In this document: positions 1 through 5,885 of the stretch, piece after piece | Layout of the letters: every line of letters begins with the position of its first letter | Numbering within the stretch: position 1 is the stretch's first letter | Assembly: GCA_021850555.1 (NCBI GenBank) | Contig: JAJZLX010000113.1 | Span: 1,238 to 9,090 of the forward strand | DNA from: Pseudomonadota bacterium | GTDB lineage: Bacteria > Pseudomonadota > Gammaproteobacteria > Steroidobacterales > Steroidobacteraceae | Direction of reading: 5' to 3' | DNA length: 7,853 bases | Translations under genes and position numbers: made by a program | The notes under the pieces: model-generated | Told to the model about the DNA's origin: nothing | Database searches by the model: none | What the model saw: the letters and a program-made list of their open reading frames with translations, nothing else

Positions 1-1
1 T

Positions 2-94
2 GACCGCTGGGATGTCTGTGACGATGATCCGGACGTACAGGAAGGGGAGGGTGGAGGCCGGACCGCAGAAGAGGAAGACGGGGAAGCAAGATAG
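2..94 (+). CDS. 3' end of an unidentified upstream gene (partial)
   Basis: The second reading frame is open from the window edge to a TAG at 92-94. It encodes about 30 residues beginning DRWDV, followed by an acidic, glycine-rich tail (Asp/Glu runs). The stop is followed five bases later by a perfect hairpin, as expected at a gene end. The fragment is too short to identify. In related rlxS loci the gene before the relaxase is often a lytic transglycosylase or another transfer gene, but that is inference from gene order, not from these residues. The short length is the main reason for doubt. Confidence 0.4.
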   Translation, partial: DRWDVCDDDPDVQEGEGGGRTAEEEDGEAR

Positions 95-99
95 AAGCA

Positions 100-119
100 G
101 GCGGCACGGGCGTGCCGCC
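100..119. repeat. Perfect inverted repeat / hairpin after the upstream gene
   Basis: GGCGGCACG and CGTGCCGCC form a perfect 9-bp inverted repeat around two G's (realistically an 8-bp stem with a GGGC loop). It begins five bases after the stop at 94. No T-run follows (the next bases are AAGCCTTTG), so it is not a canonical intrinsic terminator. It could be an RNA-stabilising 3' hairpin or a protein-binding palindrome belonging to the transfer origin, since the same half-sites recur downstream. Confidence 0.6.
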
Positions 120-221
120 AAGCCTTTGTCTGCACATCGGTTTGCGCGGCACGGCCACGCAGGAGGGGAGTGCCGTCACCCGCGACAAGTGCTTGCGAGC
201 GAAGGAAATTTCGGGTGCCGC
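101..221. other. Cluster of GCGGCAC/GTGCCG half-sites before the relaxase (possible oriT region)
   Basis: Within 121 bases the half-site occurs five times in alternating orientation: GCGGCAC at 101-107 and 146-152, GTGCCG(C) at 112-118, 170-175 and 215-221. The 147-152/170-175 pair forms an inverted repeat around GCAGGA (159-164), whose complement TCCTGC resembles the core of MOBP nic sites (…ATCCTG|C of IncP plasmids). Transfer origins commonly sit just upstream of the relaxase gene. The region has no convincing gene between 95 and 259. The oriT reading is inference; the repeats themselves are plain. Confidence 0.3.
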
Positions 222-259
222 GTACGCCGCGCTGCGCGCAGCTGCGACTGGACCCGGCG

Positions 260-2221
260 ATGAAGCGGAGTCGCGATGATCGCTTTCGGCCGCGAGTAGG
301 ACCACCCAGAGCGCGCGGAGACGCGAGCAGCCAGCGGTTTGTCGGCCGCGTTGTCCGCGCTGCCTCGCGTTCAGGGAAATCGCTGGGCTACCGCGCGGGA
401 CGCGCTCGCCCCGGAGCGCGGCTCGGGCGGGGTTACGCGGCTGCGCGCCTGGCCGCTCGAGCTCTCGGACCGCGCGCGCGGCGGGTGATCGTGAAGGTGC
501 GCATCGTCCAGCATGCGCAGGTCCGGCCCGCGGCGATCAGGGAGAATCTGGACTACATCGAGCGGGACGGCGTACAGGCGGATGGCAGCCCTGGTCGCCT
601 CGAGGCGGCACGGCAAGATGAGATCGACGCCGAGTCCTTTGCCCGCCGGATCGAGCCCGACCGGCATCATTTCAAGATCATCGTCTCGCCAGAGGACGGC
701 GCACAAATTGGTGATCTGAAGTCCTATACCCGTGAGTTCATGGCGCAGGTCGAGCGCGATCTCGGGACGCGGCTCGAGTGGGTGGCGACGGACCACTGGG
801 ACACCGACAATCCGCACATCCACATCCTGCTGCGCGGCAAGGACGAGGCCGGCGAGGACCTTGTCATCGCCGGCGACTACATCGCGCACGGCATGCGCCA
901 TCGCGCCGCGGAACTCGCCACGCGATGGCTCGGGCCGCGGACGGAGCGGGAGATCCGGGAGAGCTTGACGCGTGAGGTCGAGCAGGAGCGGTGGACGAGC
1001 CTGGATCGGGCCCTCCAGAGGAACGCCCAAGGCGGTAGGCTGGACCTGGCTGACCTCTCATCCGCTGTCCGCGATCGAGAGTATCGGACGCTCCTGATCG
1101 GGCGCTTGCAGCTTCTCGGGGAGCTCGGCCTCGCCGAGCGCCTCGCTCCGGATCGCTGGCAGCTTTCGCCAGATTTCGAGCGGCTCCTGCGGGCGATGGG
1201 TGAGCGGGGCGACATCATTCGCCGGATGCAGCGTGCGCTCGGCGGTGAGCGCCGCGAGCTTGCAACCATCGACAATTCCGAGCTTCCCGAATCCATCACC
1301 GGCCGCGTGATCGGCAAAGGCCTCGTCGATCCTCTGAACGACCGCGGATACTTGGTCGTGGACGGCATCGACGGTCGCGTCTACCACGTCGACGTGCCAC
1401 CTCGCGTAGATCTCGGCGGAATGCCGGTCGGCGCCATCGTCACTGTGAGCAATGGCCTGAAGCCGCGTGCTGCGGACCGCGCAATTGCGGAGCTGGCGAG
1501 CGGTGGCATCTACCGAACTTCCGAGCACATCACGATAGCGCGAGCCGATGCTCGGCCGGGGCGAGATCCGGAGGCATTCGTCGAGGCTCACGTGCGGCGA
1601 CTGGAAGCGCTGCGCCGTGCTCGTATCGTCGAGCGCCTGGAGGATGGCGTCTGGCGCGTGCCCAAAGATCTTGTCGAGCAGGGGCGAGCTTATGACACCA
1701 GGCGCTCCGGAGACATTCAGGTGGAGGTCCGATCTTACGTCCCGATCGAGCGCCAGGTGCGAGCAGTCGGCGCAACATGGCTGGATCGTCTGCTGATGAA
1801 GCAACGCGATGACTTGTCGTCGGTGGGATTCGGCTCCGAGGTCCGTGCAGCGCTCGCTGACCGGGAGGAATTTCTCGTCCACGAGGGCTTGGCTGAGCGG
1901 CGAGGACAGCGGCTTGCGCTTGCACGAAACCTTCTCGCGACGCTGAGAGCGCGCGAACTCGCGAGTGCCGCTGAAAAGATTCAGACCGGGACCGGACTCG
2001 TATATCACCCGGTCGCCGACGGCGAGTCCGTCTCGGGTGTCCTCCGGCAATCCGTGGTTCTGGCGAGTGGGCGATTCGCGATGCTGGACGACGGCATTGG
2101 TTTCAGCTTGGTTCCGTGGCGGCCCGTCATCGAAGGGCACATCGATCAGGTCGTAACGGCGGTCACGCGAGGGGATTACGTCTCATGGAGTCTGTCGCGA
2201 CGGCGCGGTATACCGAGATAG
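260..2221 (+). CDS. rlxS: Relaxase/mobilization nuclease RlxS (VirD2-like, DUF3363)
   Basis: 653-residue DNA-transfer relaxase. It should nick one strand at oriT, stay covalently bound to its 5' end and be exported with it. Visible signs: the family N-terminus (DDRFRPR…, then RFVGRVVRAASRSGK); a candidate catalytic tyrosine Y99 in NLDYIERDG; the RHHFKIIVSPEDG segment (H136, H137); and the metal-binding three-histidine motif H179, H186, H188 in DHWDTDNPHIHILLRG. The remainder (about 260-650) matches the DUF3363 region, including GRVIGKGLVDPLNDRGYLVVDG and the C-terminal FSLVPWRPV segment, so it looks full length. I chose the ATG at 260 because family similarity begins right after it; an earlier in-frame ATG at 170 adds residues unlike the family. 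The Shine-Dalgarno is weak. Residues about 20-75 are extremely Arg/Ala/Gly-rich. traG normally lies close by, but here the next gene on this strand is 1.2 kb away. Confidence 0.92.
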   Translation: MKRSRDDRFRPRVGPPRARGDASSQRFVGRVVRAASRSGKSLGYRAGRARPGARLGRGYAAARLAARALGPRARRVIVKVRIVQHAQVRPAAIRENLDYIERDGVQADGSPGRLEAARQDEIDAESFARRIEPDRHHFKIIVSPEDGAQIGDLKSYTREFMAQVERDLGTRLEWVATDHWDTDNPHIHILLRGKDEAGEDLVIAGDYIAHGMRHRAAELATRWLGPRTEREIRESLTREVEQERWTSLDRALQRNAQGGRLDLADLSSAVRDREYRTLLIGRLQLLGELGLAERLAPDRWQLSPDFERLLRAMGERGDIIRRMQRALGGERRELATIDNSELPESITGRVIGKGLVDPLNDRGYLVVDGIDGRVYHVDVPPRVDLGGMPVGAIVTVSNGLKPRAADRAIAELASGGIYRTSEHITIARADARPGRDPEAFVEAHVRRLEALRRARIVERLEDGVWRVPKDLVEQGRAYDTRRSGDIQVEVRSYVPIERQVRAVGATWLDRLLMKQRDDLSSVGFGSEVRAALADREEFLVHEGLAERRGQRLALARNLLATLRARELASAAEKIQTGTGLVYHPVADGESVSGVLRQSVVLASGRFAMLDDGIGFSLVPWRPVIEGHIDQVVTAVTRGDYVSWSLSRRRGIPR

Positions 2222-2293
2222 CGTGCAATGTTAACAACCTTCGCGGACATTTGTGTTGTGTTCTGACAAACTCGCTCGGGGTGGCGTCTGCCG

Positions 2294-3271
2294 CTACGCC
2301 CATTTCACCGTGCAAATTGGTGGAGGGAGGGCCACGTTGAGAGCAACTTGCGCTAGACGCGCCGGAGGCTCTCTGCGGCCACCCGCGAATCTGACCGCGA
2401 AGCTCACAGCATCTGGAATGAATCTTCTGGCGGCATCCCGTGATGCGCAGCAGCGCCGATACATGCGACCCGATCCACAGCTGCAGCGCTCGTTCGCGTG
2501 AAACTCCATGCGTCGCTCGTAAGGATGAAAAGCCGCCTGCGGTCCCGGCCAGCGATTGAATAGCTCAAGATGCAAATGGCGCAGCGCCCAGACCGTATAC
2601 AAGTCAAGGAGCGTAACGATGGAACTGCCGAATACCCACGTTCTATCCGTCGGCTCGAAAGCGCACATGGAGCCGTCGGGGAAGTTCGTGTGTCGCGGCC
2701 CGATCCAGCACACTGCGAGCGCGCCATTCCGCCAGAATCCCCAGCCCCTCGCGGCCATTTGTGACCAAGAGAACGCCACGAGAAAAGTGGCTGCCCGGTT
2801 CAGCCCTTGAACGATCGAGCTCTCACTGAGCAGCCACATTCCGTCCTGGTCATGCCAGATGCGCGTGCCGGGGTAGGCCCCCTGCACGGCACCTAGCTCG
2901 TTCTCGTAGTGCGCCCGAATACTTGAGCGCTCGACCGATGCGGAGGGACTGGCCGGCGATGCGGTGGCTCCGGTGGATGGTGGGGTGGTTTCGGGTGATG
3001 GTCGTGTTCCGGGTGCGGGTGTTCCGGATGTGACCGCGACGGGTCTTGCTCTGTCATGATTCGTCTCCGCGCCCAAGTACTGTGGGGCGGCGGTCTCGCT
3101 GGGCGCTACAAGACCACCATCCAAGACATCGGGGTAAATGTCACGGTCAAGCTCTCGACCGATTACCTGAAAGAGGCGTATGGGCGCCTCTGCGAGGCAC
3201 GCAGGAGCCGCAAGGAGACGGCCAAGGGCTCCTCGGTTTCCGCATGGATCTTCGCTATACGTGACGTGCAT
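2294..3271 (-). CDS. E2-like (ubiquitin-conjugating fold) protein with SEC-C zinc motif; start uncertain, probably 5'-damaged
   Basis: The recognisable protein begins near position 2926 (SIRAHYENELG). Numbering from the furthest ATG at 3271, residues 118-250 resemble prokaryotic E2 proteins: GPRHTNFPDGSMC parallels the E2 signature HPN…G.IC, with conserved H194 and putative catalytic C203, followed by W212 and a long helix (LLDLYTVWALRHLHLE). Residues 259-275 (ANERCSCGSGRMYRRCC) are a SEC-C type C-x-C-x8-C-C zinc motif. Such proteins normally act with a ubiquitin-like protein and an E1 (ThiF family); neither is intact here. The start is the problem. The ATG at 3271 has no ribosome-binding site, and residues 74-117 are low-complexity Pro/Thr/Ser. 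The only ATG with a good Shine-Dalgarno (3057) is in another frame. In the E2 frame I see no ATG or GTG between 3057 and the domain. The gene converges on rlxS with a 72-bp gap. The family call is fairly sure; whether the protein is made is doubtful. Confidence 0.7.
   Translation of the reverse strand: MHVTYSEDPCGNRGALGRLLAAPACLAEAPIRLFQVIGRELDRDIYPDVLDGGLVAPSETAAPQYLGAETNHDRARPVAVTSGTPAPGTRPSPETTPPSTGATASPASPSASVERSSIRAHYENELGAVQGAYPGTRIWHDQDGMWLLSESSIVQGLNRAATFLVAFSWSQMAARGWGFWRNGALAVCWIGPRHTNFPDGSMCAFEPTDRTWVFGSSIVTLLDLYTVWALRHLHLELFNRWPGPQAAFHPYERRMEFHANERCSCGSGRMYRRCCASRDAARRFIPDAVSFAVRFAGGRREPPARLAQVALNVALPPPICTVKWA
2893..3057 (-). CDS. His/Pro-rich 54-residue ORF, probable N-terminal remnant of a ubiquitin-like protein gene
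   Basis: An ATG preceded by GGAG with a 7-base spacer opens 54 codons. Residues 10-40 consist almost wholly of His, Pro and Glu with a few Asp, Lys and Arg (for example HPEHPHPEHDHH). It ends at a TAG inside the E2 coding region, one frame away from E2 (a -1 shift would join them). His/Pro-rich N-terminal tails are, from memory, typical of small bacterial ubiquitin-like (multiubiquitin-type) proteins that lead E1/E2 operons. I infer that a deletion fused the beginning of such a gene to the E2 gene, removing the ubiquitin-like domain and the E1. The alternative is a natural E2 leader with a recent single-base deletion. I see no clear X_XXY_YYZ slippery heptamer that would suggest programmed frameshifting. 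Confidence 0.45.
   Translation of the reverse strand: MTEQDPSRSHPEHPHPEHDHHPKPPHHPPEPPHRRPVPPHRSSAQVFGRTTRTS
3065..3068 (-). promoter_or_regulatory. Ribosome-binding site deciding the minus-strand start at 3057
   Basis: On the minus strand GGAG lies seven bases before the ATG at 3057. It is the only good Shine-Dalgarno I find for the E2 locus and argues that translation historically began at 3057, not at the ATG at 3271. Confidence 0.55.
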
Positions 3272-3301
3272 GAACCGCGATTCACACTACTGTAAAACGA
3301 T

Positions 3302-3312
3302 CTGTTAAACAG
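3302..3312. promoter_or_regulatory. Small palindrome, possible operator
   Basis: CTGTT-A-AACAG is a perfect 5-bp inverted repeat around one base. It lies 13 bases upstream of the -35 element of the operon promoter. An HTH protein is encoded second in the operon, so an autoregulatory operator is plausible. The palindrome is short and could be chance. Confidence 0.3.
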
Positions 3313-3325
3313 CGTACTCTGCTGA

Positions 3326-3353
3326 TTGCACACTGTCAAATGATGTGTAAAAT
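3326..3353 (+). promoter_or_regulatory. Sigma-70-type promoter for the TIGR04255/HTH/zeta-like operon
   Basis: A -35 TTGCAC (3326-3331) and -10 TAAAAT (3348-3353) are separated by 16 bases in a locally AT-rich stretch. The start codon is 33 bases after the -10 element, with an AGGA ribosome-binding site at 3378-3381, five bases before the ATG. No comparable promoter is visible elsewhere before the operon. Confidence 0.55.
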
Positions 3354-3386
3354 GCAGCTCCGTTCGAACCGGATATCAGGATTGCC

Positions 3387-4199
3387 ATGAATGAACGCCT
3401 AGGGGCCTGGAAGAACGCTCCGCTGGCCTACGTGCTTGCGGAGGTGCGTACTGAACAGCTCGCCGACCTCAAGAACTACCAACCCGATCTGGCCGCCGCG
3501 TTTCGTGGCGAGTTCCCCATCCAGCGCACCCTCGTTACGGCGCGCATCATTGCGACGCCGGCCGGGGTGCCCAGTATTGAGCCCGAGCAGGACAGCGCAT
3601 GGGAGTTCGCGACCCCAGACAATCACATCGGGTTGATCCTGCGACCCCAGGGCTTCGTATTGCACGCCACGAAGTACAAGGACCACACAGATTTCCTCGG
3701 ACGATTTGATCGTGCGCTCAAACTGATCGCTGCGAAGATTCCCTCGATCTACCTAAATCGCCTTGGGCTTCGATACGTGGATTTCGTGATTCCTAGACAG
3801 GGTGAGATTCCCGAGGACTACGTCGACACGCGCCTAAATCCGCAGGTCGATTTGCCCAAAGTCTCGGGCTCCATTACGGCCATGAGCCTTGCCGTGTACC
3901 CGATGTCCAATGGAAGGTTGACGCTGCGATATATGCGCGGTGCAGGGCAGCCTCAACTTCCTCCAGAGCTATCGACGATTGCTCTTGAGAAATCTGATCT
4001 CATGCAAGTCCACGCGATCGATCCGGGACAACTCACCGCTATCCTCGACATTGATCGCACTCGGGATTTTCCGACCCGCGAATTGCTTGATCCGCTGCGC
4101 GTGCGCCAGGAACTACAGACCATGCGCGATGAAATCTCTGAGAGCTTCAAAAAGCAAATCATCACCAAACACGCACGCGAAGTATGGGGCGCAGAATAA
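3387..4199 (+). CDS. TIGR04255-family protein, first gene of a three-gene operon
   Basis: 270 residues, matching the usual length of this sporadically distributed family. The molecular function is unknown. Features I recognise: the N-terminal segment WKNAPLAYVLAEVR (family theme: N-A-P-L followed by a beta strand), a central LGLRYVDF strand preceded by IYLNR, and a helical C-terminus rich in charged residues (LRVRQELQTMRDEISESFKK). There is no signal peptide or membrane segment, so it is probably cytoplasmic. The ATG has an AGGA site five bases upstream. Its TAA overlaps the ATG of the next gene (TAATG), implying translational coupling. Members often sit beside HTH or toxin-like genes on mobile elements, which fits here, but no catalytic residues can be pointed to. 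The gene looks intact and is less GC-rich than the transfer genes, suggesting separate acquisition. Confidence 0.8.
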   Translation: MNERLGAWKNAPLAYVLAEVRTEQLADLKNYQPDLAAAFRGEFPIQRTLVTARIIATPAGVPSIEPEQDSAWEFATPDNHIGLILRPQGFVLHATKYKDHTDFLGRFDRALKLIAAKIPSIYLNRLGLRYVDFVIPRQGEIPEDYVDTRLNPQVDLPKVSGSITAMSLAVYPMSNGRLTLRYMRGAGQPQLPPELSTIALEKSDLMQVHAIDPGQLTAILDIDRTRDFPTRELLDPLRVRQELQTMRDEISESFKKQIITKHAREVWGAE

Positions 4200-4978
4200 T
4201 GACTCAGGCAGCCGCCGTTCCACGCGATCTCCTTCTCGGGCATGGCTTCACGGGCGCGCTTGCGTCCACCGGTAACGTGCCAGAGCGCACATTGGCAGCA
4301 TCAGTATCAGGATGGGCTATTGGCTACGAGGAGCTCATCCGCCCGCTCTACTTTGGAGCCGGTGCCGCGTTCGGTGGCCTTGAGTACTACTACACTAGCT
4401 CTGGACATTCAAAATACGAGATGGAGGTACTGCCTGTCCCGCGGCATGAGGGACCCGCGGAGGCAGTCGCGGCACTTCAAAAGATTGAACGCGCATTCGG
4501 TGATTCCGCTACCGAGCTGGCTAAGATCCTGCGCGTATCCCGGCCTATGATCTATCACTACCGGCAAGGAATGCAGCCGTCGGTGGAGAATTTCAGGCGG
4601 CTAAAGCTTCTTGCCGAATTCGCAGACTATGTATCTACTGAGGCCGGTGTCTCACTAGCTCCTATTTTGAAGGCGCCGCAACCTGAGGGACAGTCGCTCC
4701 TCGATCTTCTTTCAGCGGAGATGCCCGACGTTACGCTGATTAGACGCATTCTGCTGCGTACCAGCGCTGACCTGCAAAAACGGCAGCGGCTCGCGACTGC
4801 TCTCGGTTATGCGACGCCTCATGATCGGCAAGACATCATGCGAGCTAGGCACATGAGCGGGAAGCCGGTGTACGTAACAGATCCGGATGTGCCCGGCAGG
4901 ATCATACAGATCCGGCCCGATCAGTCTCGGGTCCGCGGCCGCATGGTCAACCGTGTGTTTGTGCCTGATGAGGAATGA
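4199..4978 (+). CDS. Helix-turn-helix protein, candidate antitoxin/regulator of the operon
   Basis: 259 residues from the ATG at 4199, preferred over an in-frame ATG at 4184 because it gives the TAATG overlap with the preceding stop and has GGGGC upstream at a suitable distance. Residues about 92-142 form a Cro/XRE-like HTH: LQKIERAFGDSATELAKILR (two helices), then VSRPMIYHYRQGMQP (turn and recognition helix) and a further helix. The N-terminal 80 residues (Gly/Ala-rich, with GLEYYYTSSGHSKYEME) and the C-terminal 100 residues (ending RVRGRMVNRVFVPDEE) match nothing I know. Position suggests a DNA-binding autorepressor and possibly the partner neutralising the kinase encoded next, with which it overlaps by ATGA. 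It is much longer than typical small antitoxins. The HTH call is solid; the antitoxin role is inference. Confidence 0.75.
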   Translation: MTQAAAVPRDLLLGHGFTGALASTGNVPERTLAASVSGWAIGYEELIRPLYFGAGAAFGGLEYYYTSSGHSKYEMEVLPVPRHEGPAEAVAALQKIERAFGDSATELAKILRVSRPMIYHYRQGMQPSVENFRRLKLLAEFADYVSTEAGVSLAPILKAPQPEGQSLLDLLSAEMPDVTLIRRILLRTSADLQKRQRLATALGYATPHDRQDIMRARHMSGKPVYVTDPDVPGRIIQIRPDQSRVRGRMVNRVFVPDEE

Positions 4979-5586
4979 TCGAGCAACTCATTGCAATACT
5001 CGGAACTGCGCAACCGATTTTCTTCCTGCTGGCCGGTCCGAATGGAGCAGGGAAATCGACTTTCCGGCGAAGTTATCTCGAGCCAGCAGGTCTACCTTGC
5101 GTAGATCCAGATGCTGTCGCTCGGACGAAATACGGTCGGGATCCGAAGACCAAATCCGAGGCGATAGCAGCGACAGCGGAAGCGACAGAAACTGTCCGCG
5201 CCAAGCTGAATGAGAGCATATCCGTAGGGCTGGAGACGGTACTCTCCGATACAAAGGGGCTAAAGCTCGCGTTGCTGACCGAGGCAAGGCGACTCGGATA
5301 TCGCGCCGGGGTGATCTTCATCGGCCTGGATGACCCGCAGCTAAGTATCGCGCGGGTCAAGGATCGAGTGGATGTCGGGGGGCACGATGTGCCCGATGAT
5401 CTCATCGTACAGCGCTTCCCTCGCAGCTACCGTAACTTACGGAATGCGATTCCACTTTCGGATTTCGTCCTCCTCGTGGATAACAGCCACGAGACGCGTC
5501 ATCGGATATTTGGAATCATTACACGAGAGGACGGGTTGCGCCTCTGGGGCGACGTCCCCAGATGGTACGAGGCATTCATCTTTTGA
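4975..5586 (+). CDS. Compact zeta-toxin-like P-loop kinase (COG4185 type)
   Basis: 203 residues. Walker A is GPNGAGKST (21-29) after a hydrophobic strand IFFLLA. CVDPDAVAR (42-50) sits where zeta enzymes have their N-x-D substrate segment. GLETVLSD (85-92) corresponds to the family's F-E-T strand. The arginine-rich lid is RVKDRVDVGGHDVPDD (127-142) followed by RFPRSYRNL (147-155). A terminal strand FVLLVDNS completes the kinase core. Classical zeta toxins phosphorylate UDP-N-acetylglucosamine, blocking cell-wall synthesis; compact relatives may use other substrates, so the target is unproven. The ATG overlaps the preceding stop (ATGA), so it is translated with the HTH protein, its likely antitoxin. 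All motifs appear intact. The next recognisable sequence is a broken AAA+ gene starting within ten bases, so this stop is close to a rearrangement junction. Confidence 0.85.
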   Translation: MIEQLIAILGTAQPIFFLLAGPNGAGKSTFRRSYLEPAGLPCVDPDAVARTKYGRDPKTKSEAIAATAEATETVRAKLNESISVGLETVLSDTKGLKLALLTEARRLGYRAGVIFIGLDDPQLSIARVKDRVDVGGHDVPDDLIVQRFPRSYRNLRNAIPLSDFVLLVDNSHETRHRIFGIITREDGLRLWGDVPRWYEAFIF

Positions 5587-5592
5587 GATTGA

Positions 5593-5885
5593 AATCCAGA
5601 GTTGATAGGGGGTGTGCAGCGGGGAGGTCGTTCAGTACGGGTCAACGAGATGCTGGCCTGGTTGGATAGCCACTTGCTGTCCTTTGTGTGCACGGCGAAT
5701 CCGCTGGATTGGGAGGCTTCGTTGCGGCACTTCATGCTAAAGCGAAATTCAGACTGCTGAGTTGTCGTCAGATGCGGCTTGCCTTCGTGCGCCTCTTCCG
5801 GGCACGAACCGCGCGTCAGTTCCGTGAAGAGGTGACGCCGGGGGGATTTCGCGGCTGCTCGTCGCAAGCGCTCTGCTCAGAGTGA
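5593..5885 (+). pseudogene. Decayed C-terminal part of an AAA+ ATPase gene (5'-truncated, two frameshifts)
   Basis: In the first frame (5593-about 5745) the translation reads RSVRVNEMLAWLDSHLLSFV then CTANPLDWEASLRHFMLK. This corresponds to the AAA+ core after Walker B: V-N-E-M-L-x-W, the sensor-1 strand C-T-x-N-x-x-D, and the L-R-R-F-x-F-K arginine segment. The similarity then continues one frame over: KFRLLSCRQMRLAFVRLF and on to EEVTPGG. Removing one G from the six-G run at 5840-5845 restores TPGDFAAARRK, the expected T-P-G-D-F-A end motif. Walker A and B are absent because the 5' half is missing. No start codon or ribosome-binding site exists, so the gene is dead. The family match is from recall of AAA+ proteins carried on mobile elements. 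Confidence 0.7.

Larger units (their letters stand above)
3058..3386. other. Divergent intergenic region between the E2 locus and the three-gene operon
   Basis: About 330 bases with no gene I can support. The left part (3058-about 3290) is GC-rich and open on both strands: a 79-codon plus-strand frame and the unsupported upstream extension of the E2 frame. Neither resembles a family I know or has a ribosome-binding site. The right part (about 3290-3386) is markedly AT-richer and carries the palindrome and promoter listed separately. The region presumably holds the promoter for the minus-strand locus, but I could not place a convincing one. Confidence 0.5.

Noticed and set aside
12..263. Plus-strand 83-codon frame overlapping the relaxase start by ATGA
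   Set aside because: The Arg/Gly/His-rich translation looks like a shadow of GC-rich DNA, resembles no family, and crosses the hairpin and the end of the upstream gene. The ATGA overlap is probably chance.
1058..2140. Long minus-strand open frame (360 codons) inside rlxS
   Set aside because: Antisense shadow of the relaxase gene, which has clear family motifs throughout.
2222..2293. Possible bidirectional terminator between rlxS and the E2 locus
   Set aside because: Only weak 5-bp inverted pairs are present (TTTGT…ACAAA, GGCGT…ACGCC), with long loops and no T-run.
2960..3045. G-rich repetitive stretch (GGTGG/GGGTG units) as a quadruplex or short repeat array
   Set aside because: The repetition follows from His and Pro codons on the minus strand. 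The units are irregular, and there are no spacers as in CRISPR and no long G-tracts.
3056..3295. Plus-strand 79-codon frame with fairly high G/C third positions
   Set aside because: It has no ribosome-binding site, no recognisable family, and overlaps the expected promoter region and start of the minus-strand locus. It could be a fragment, but nothing supports it.
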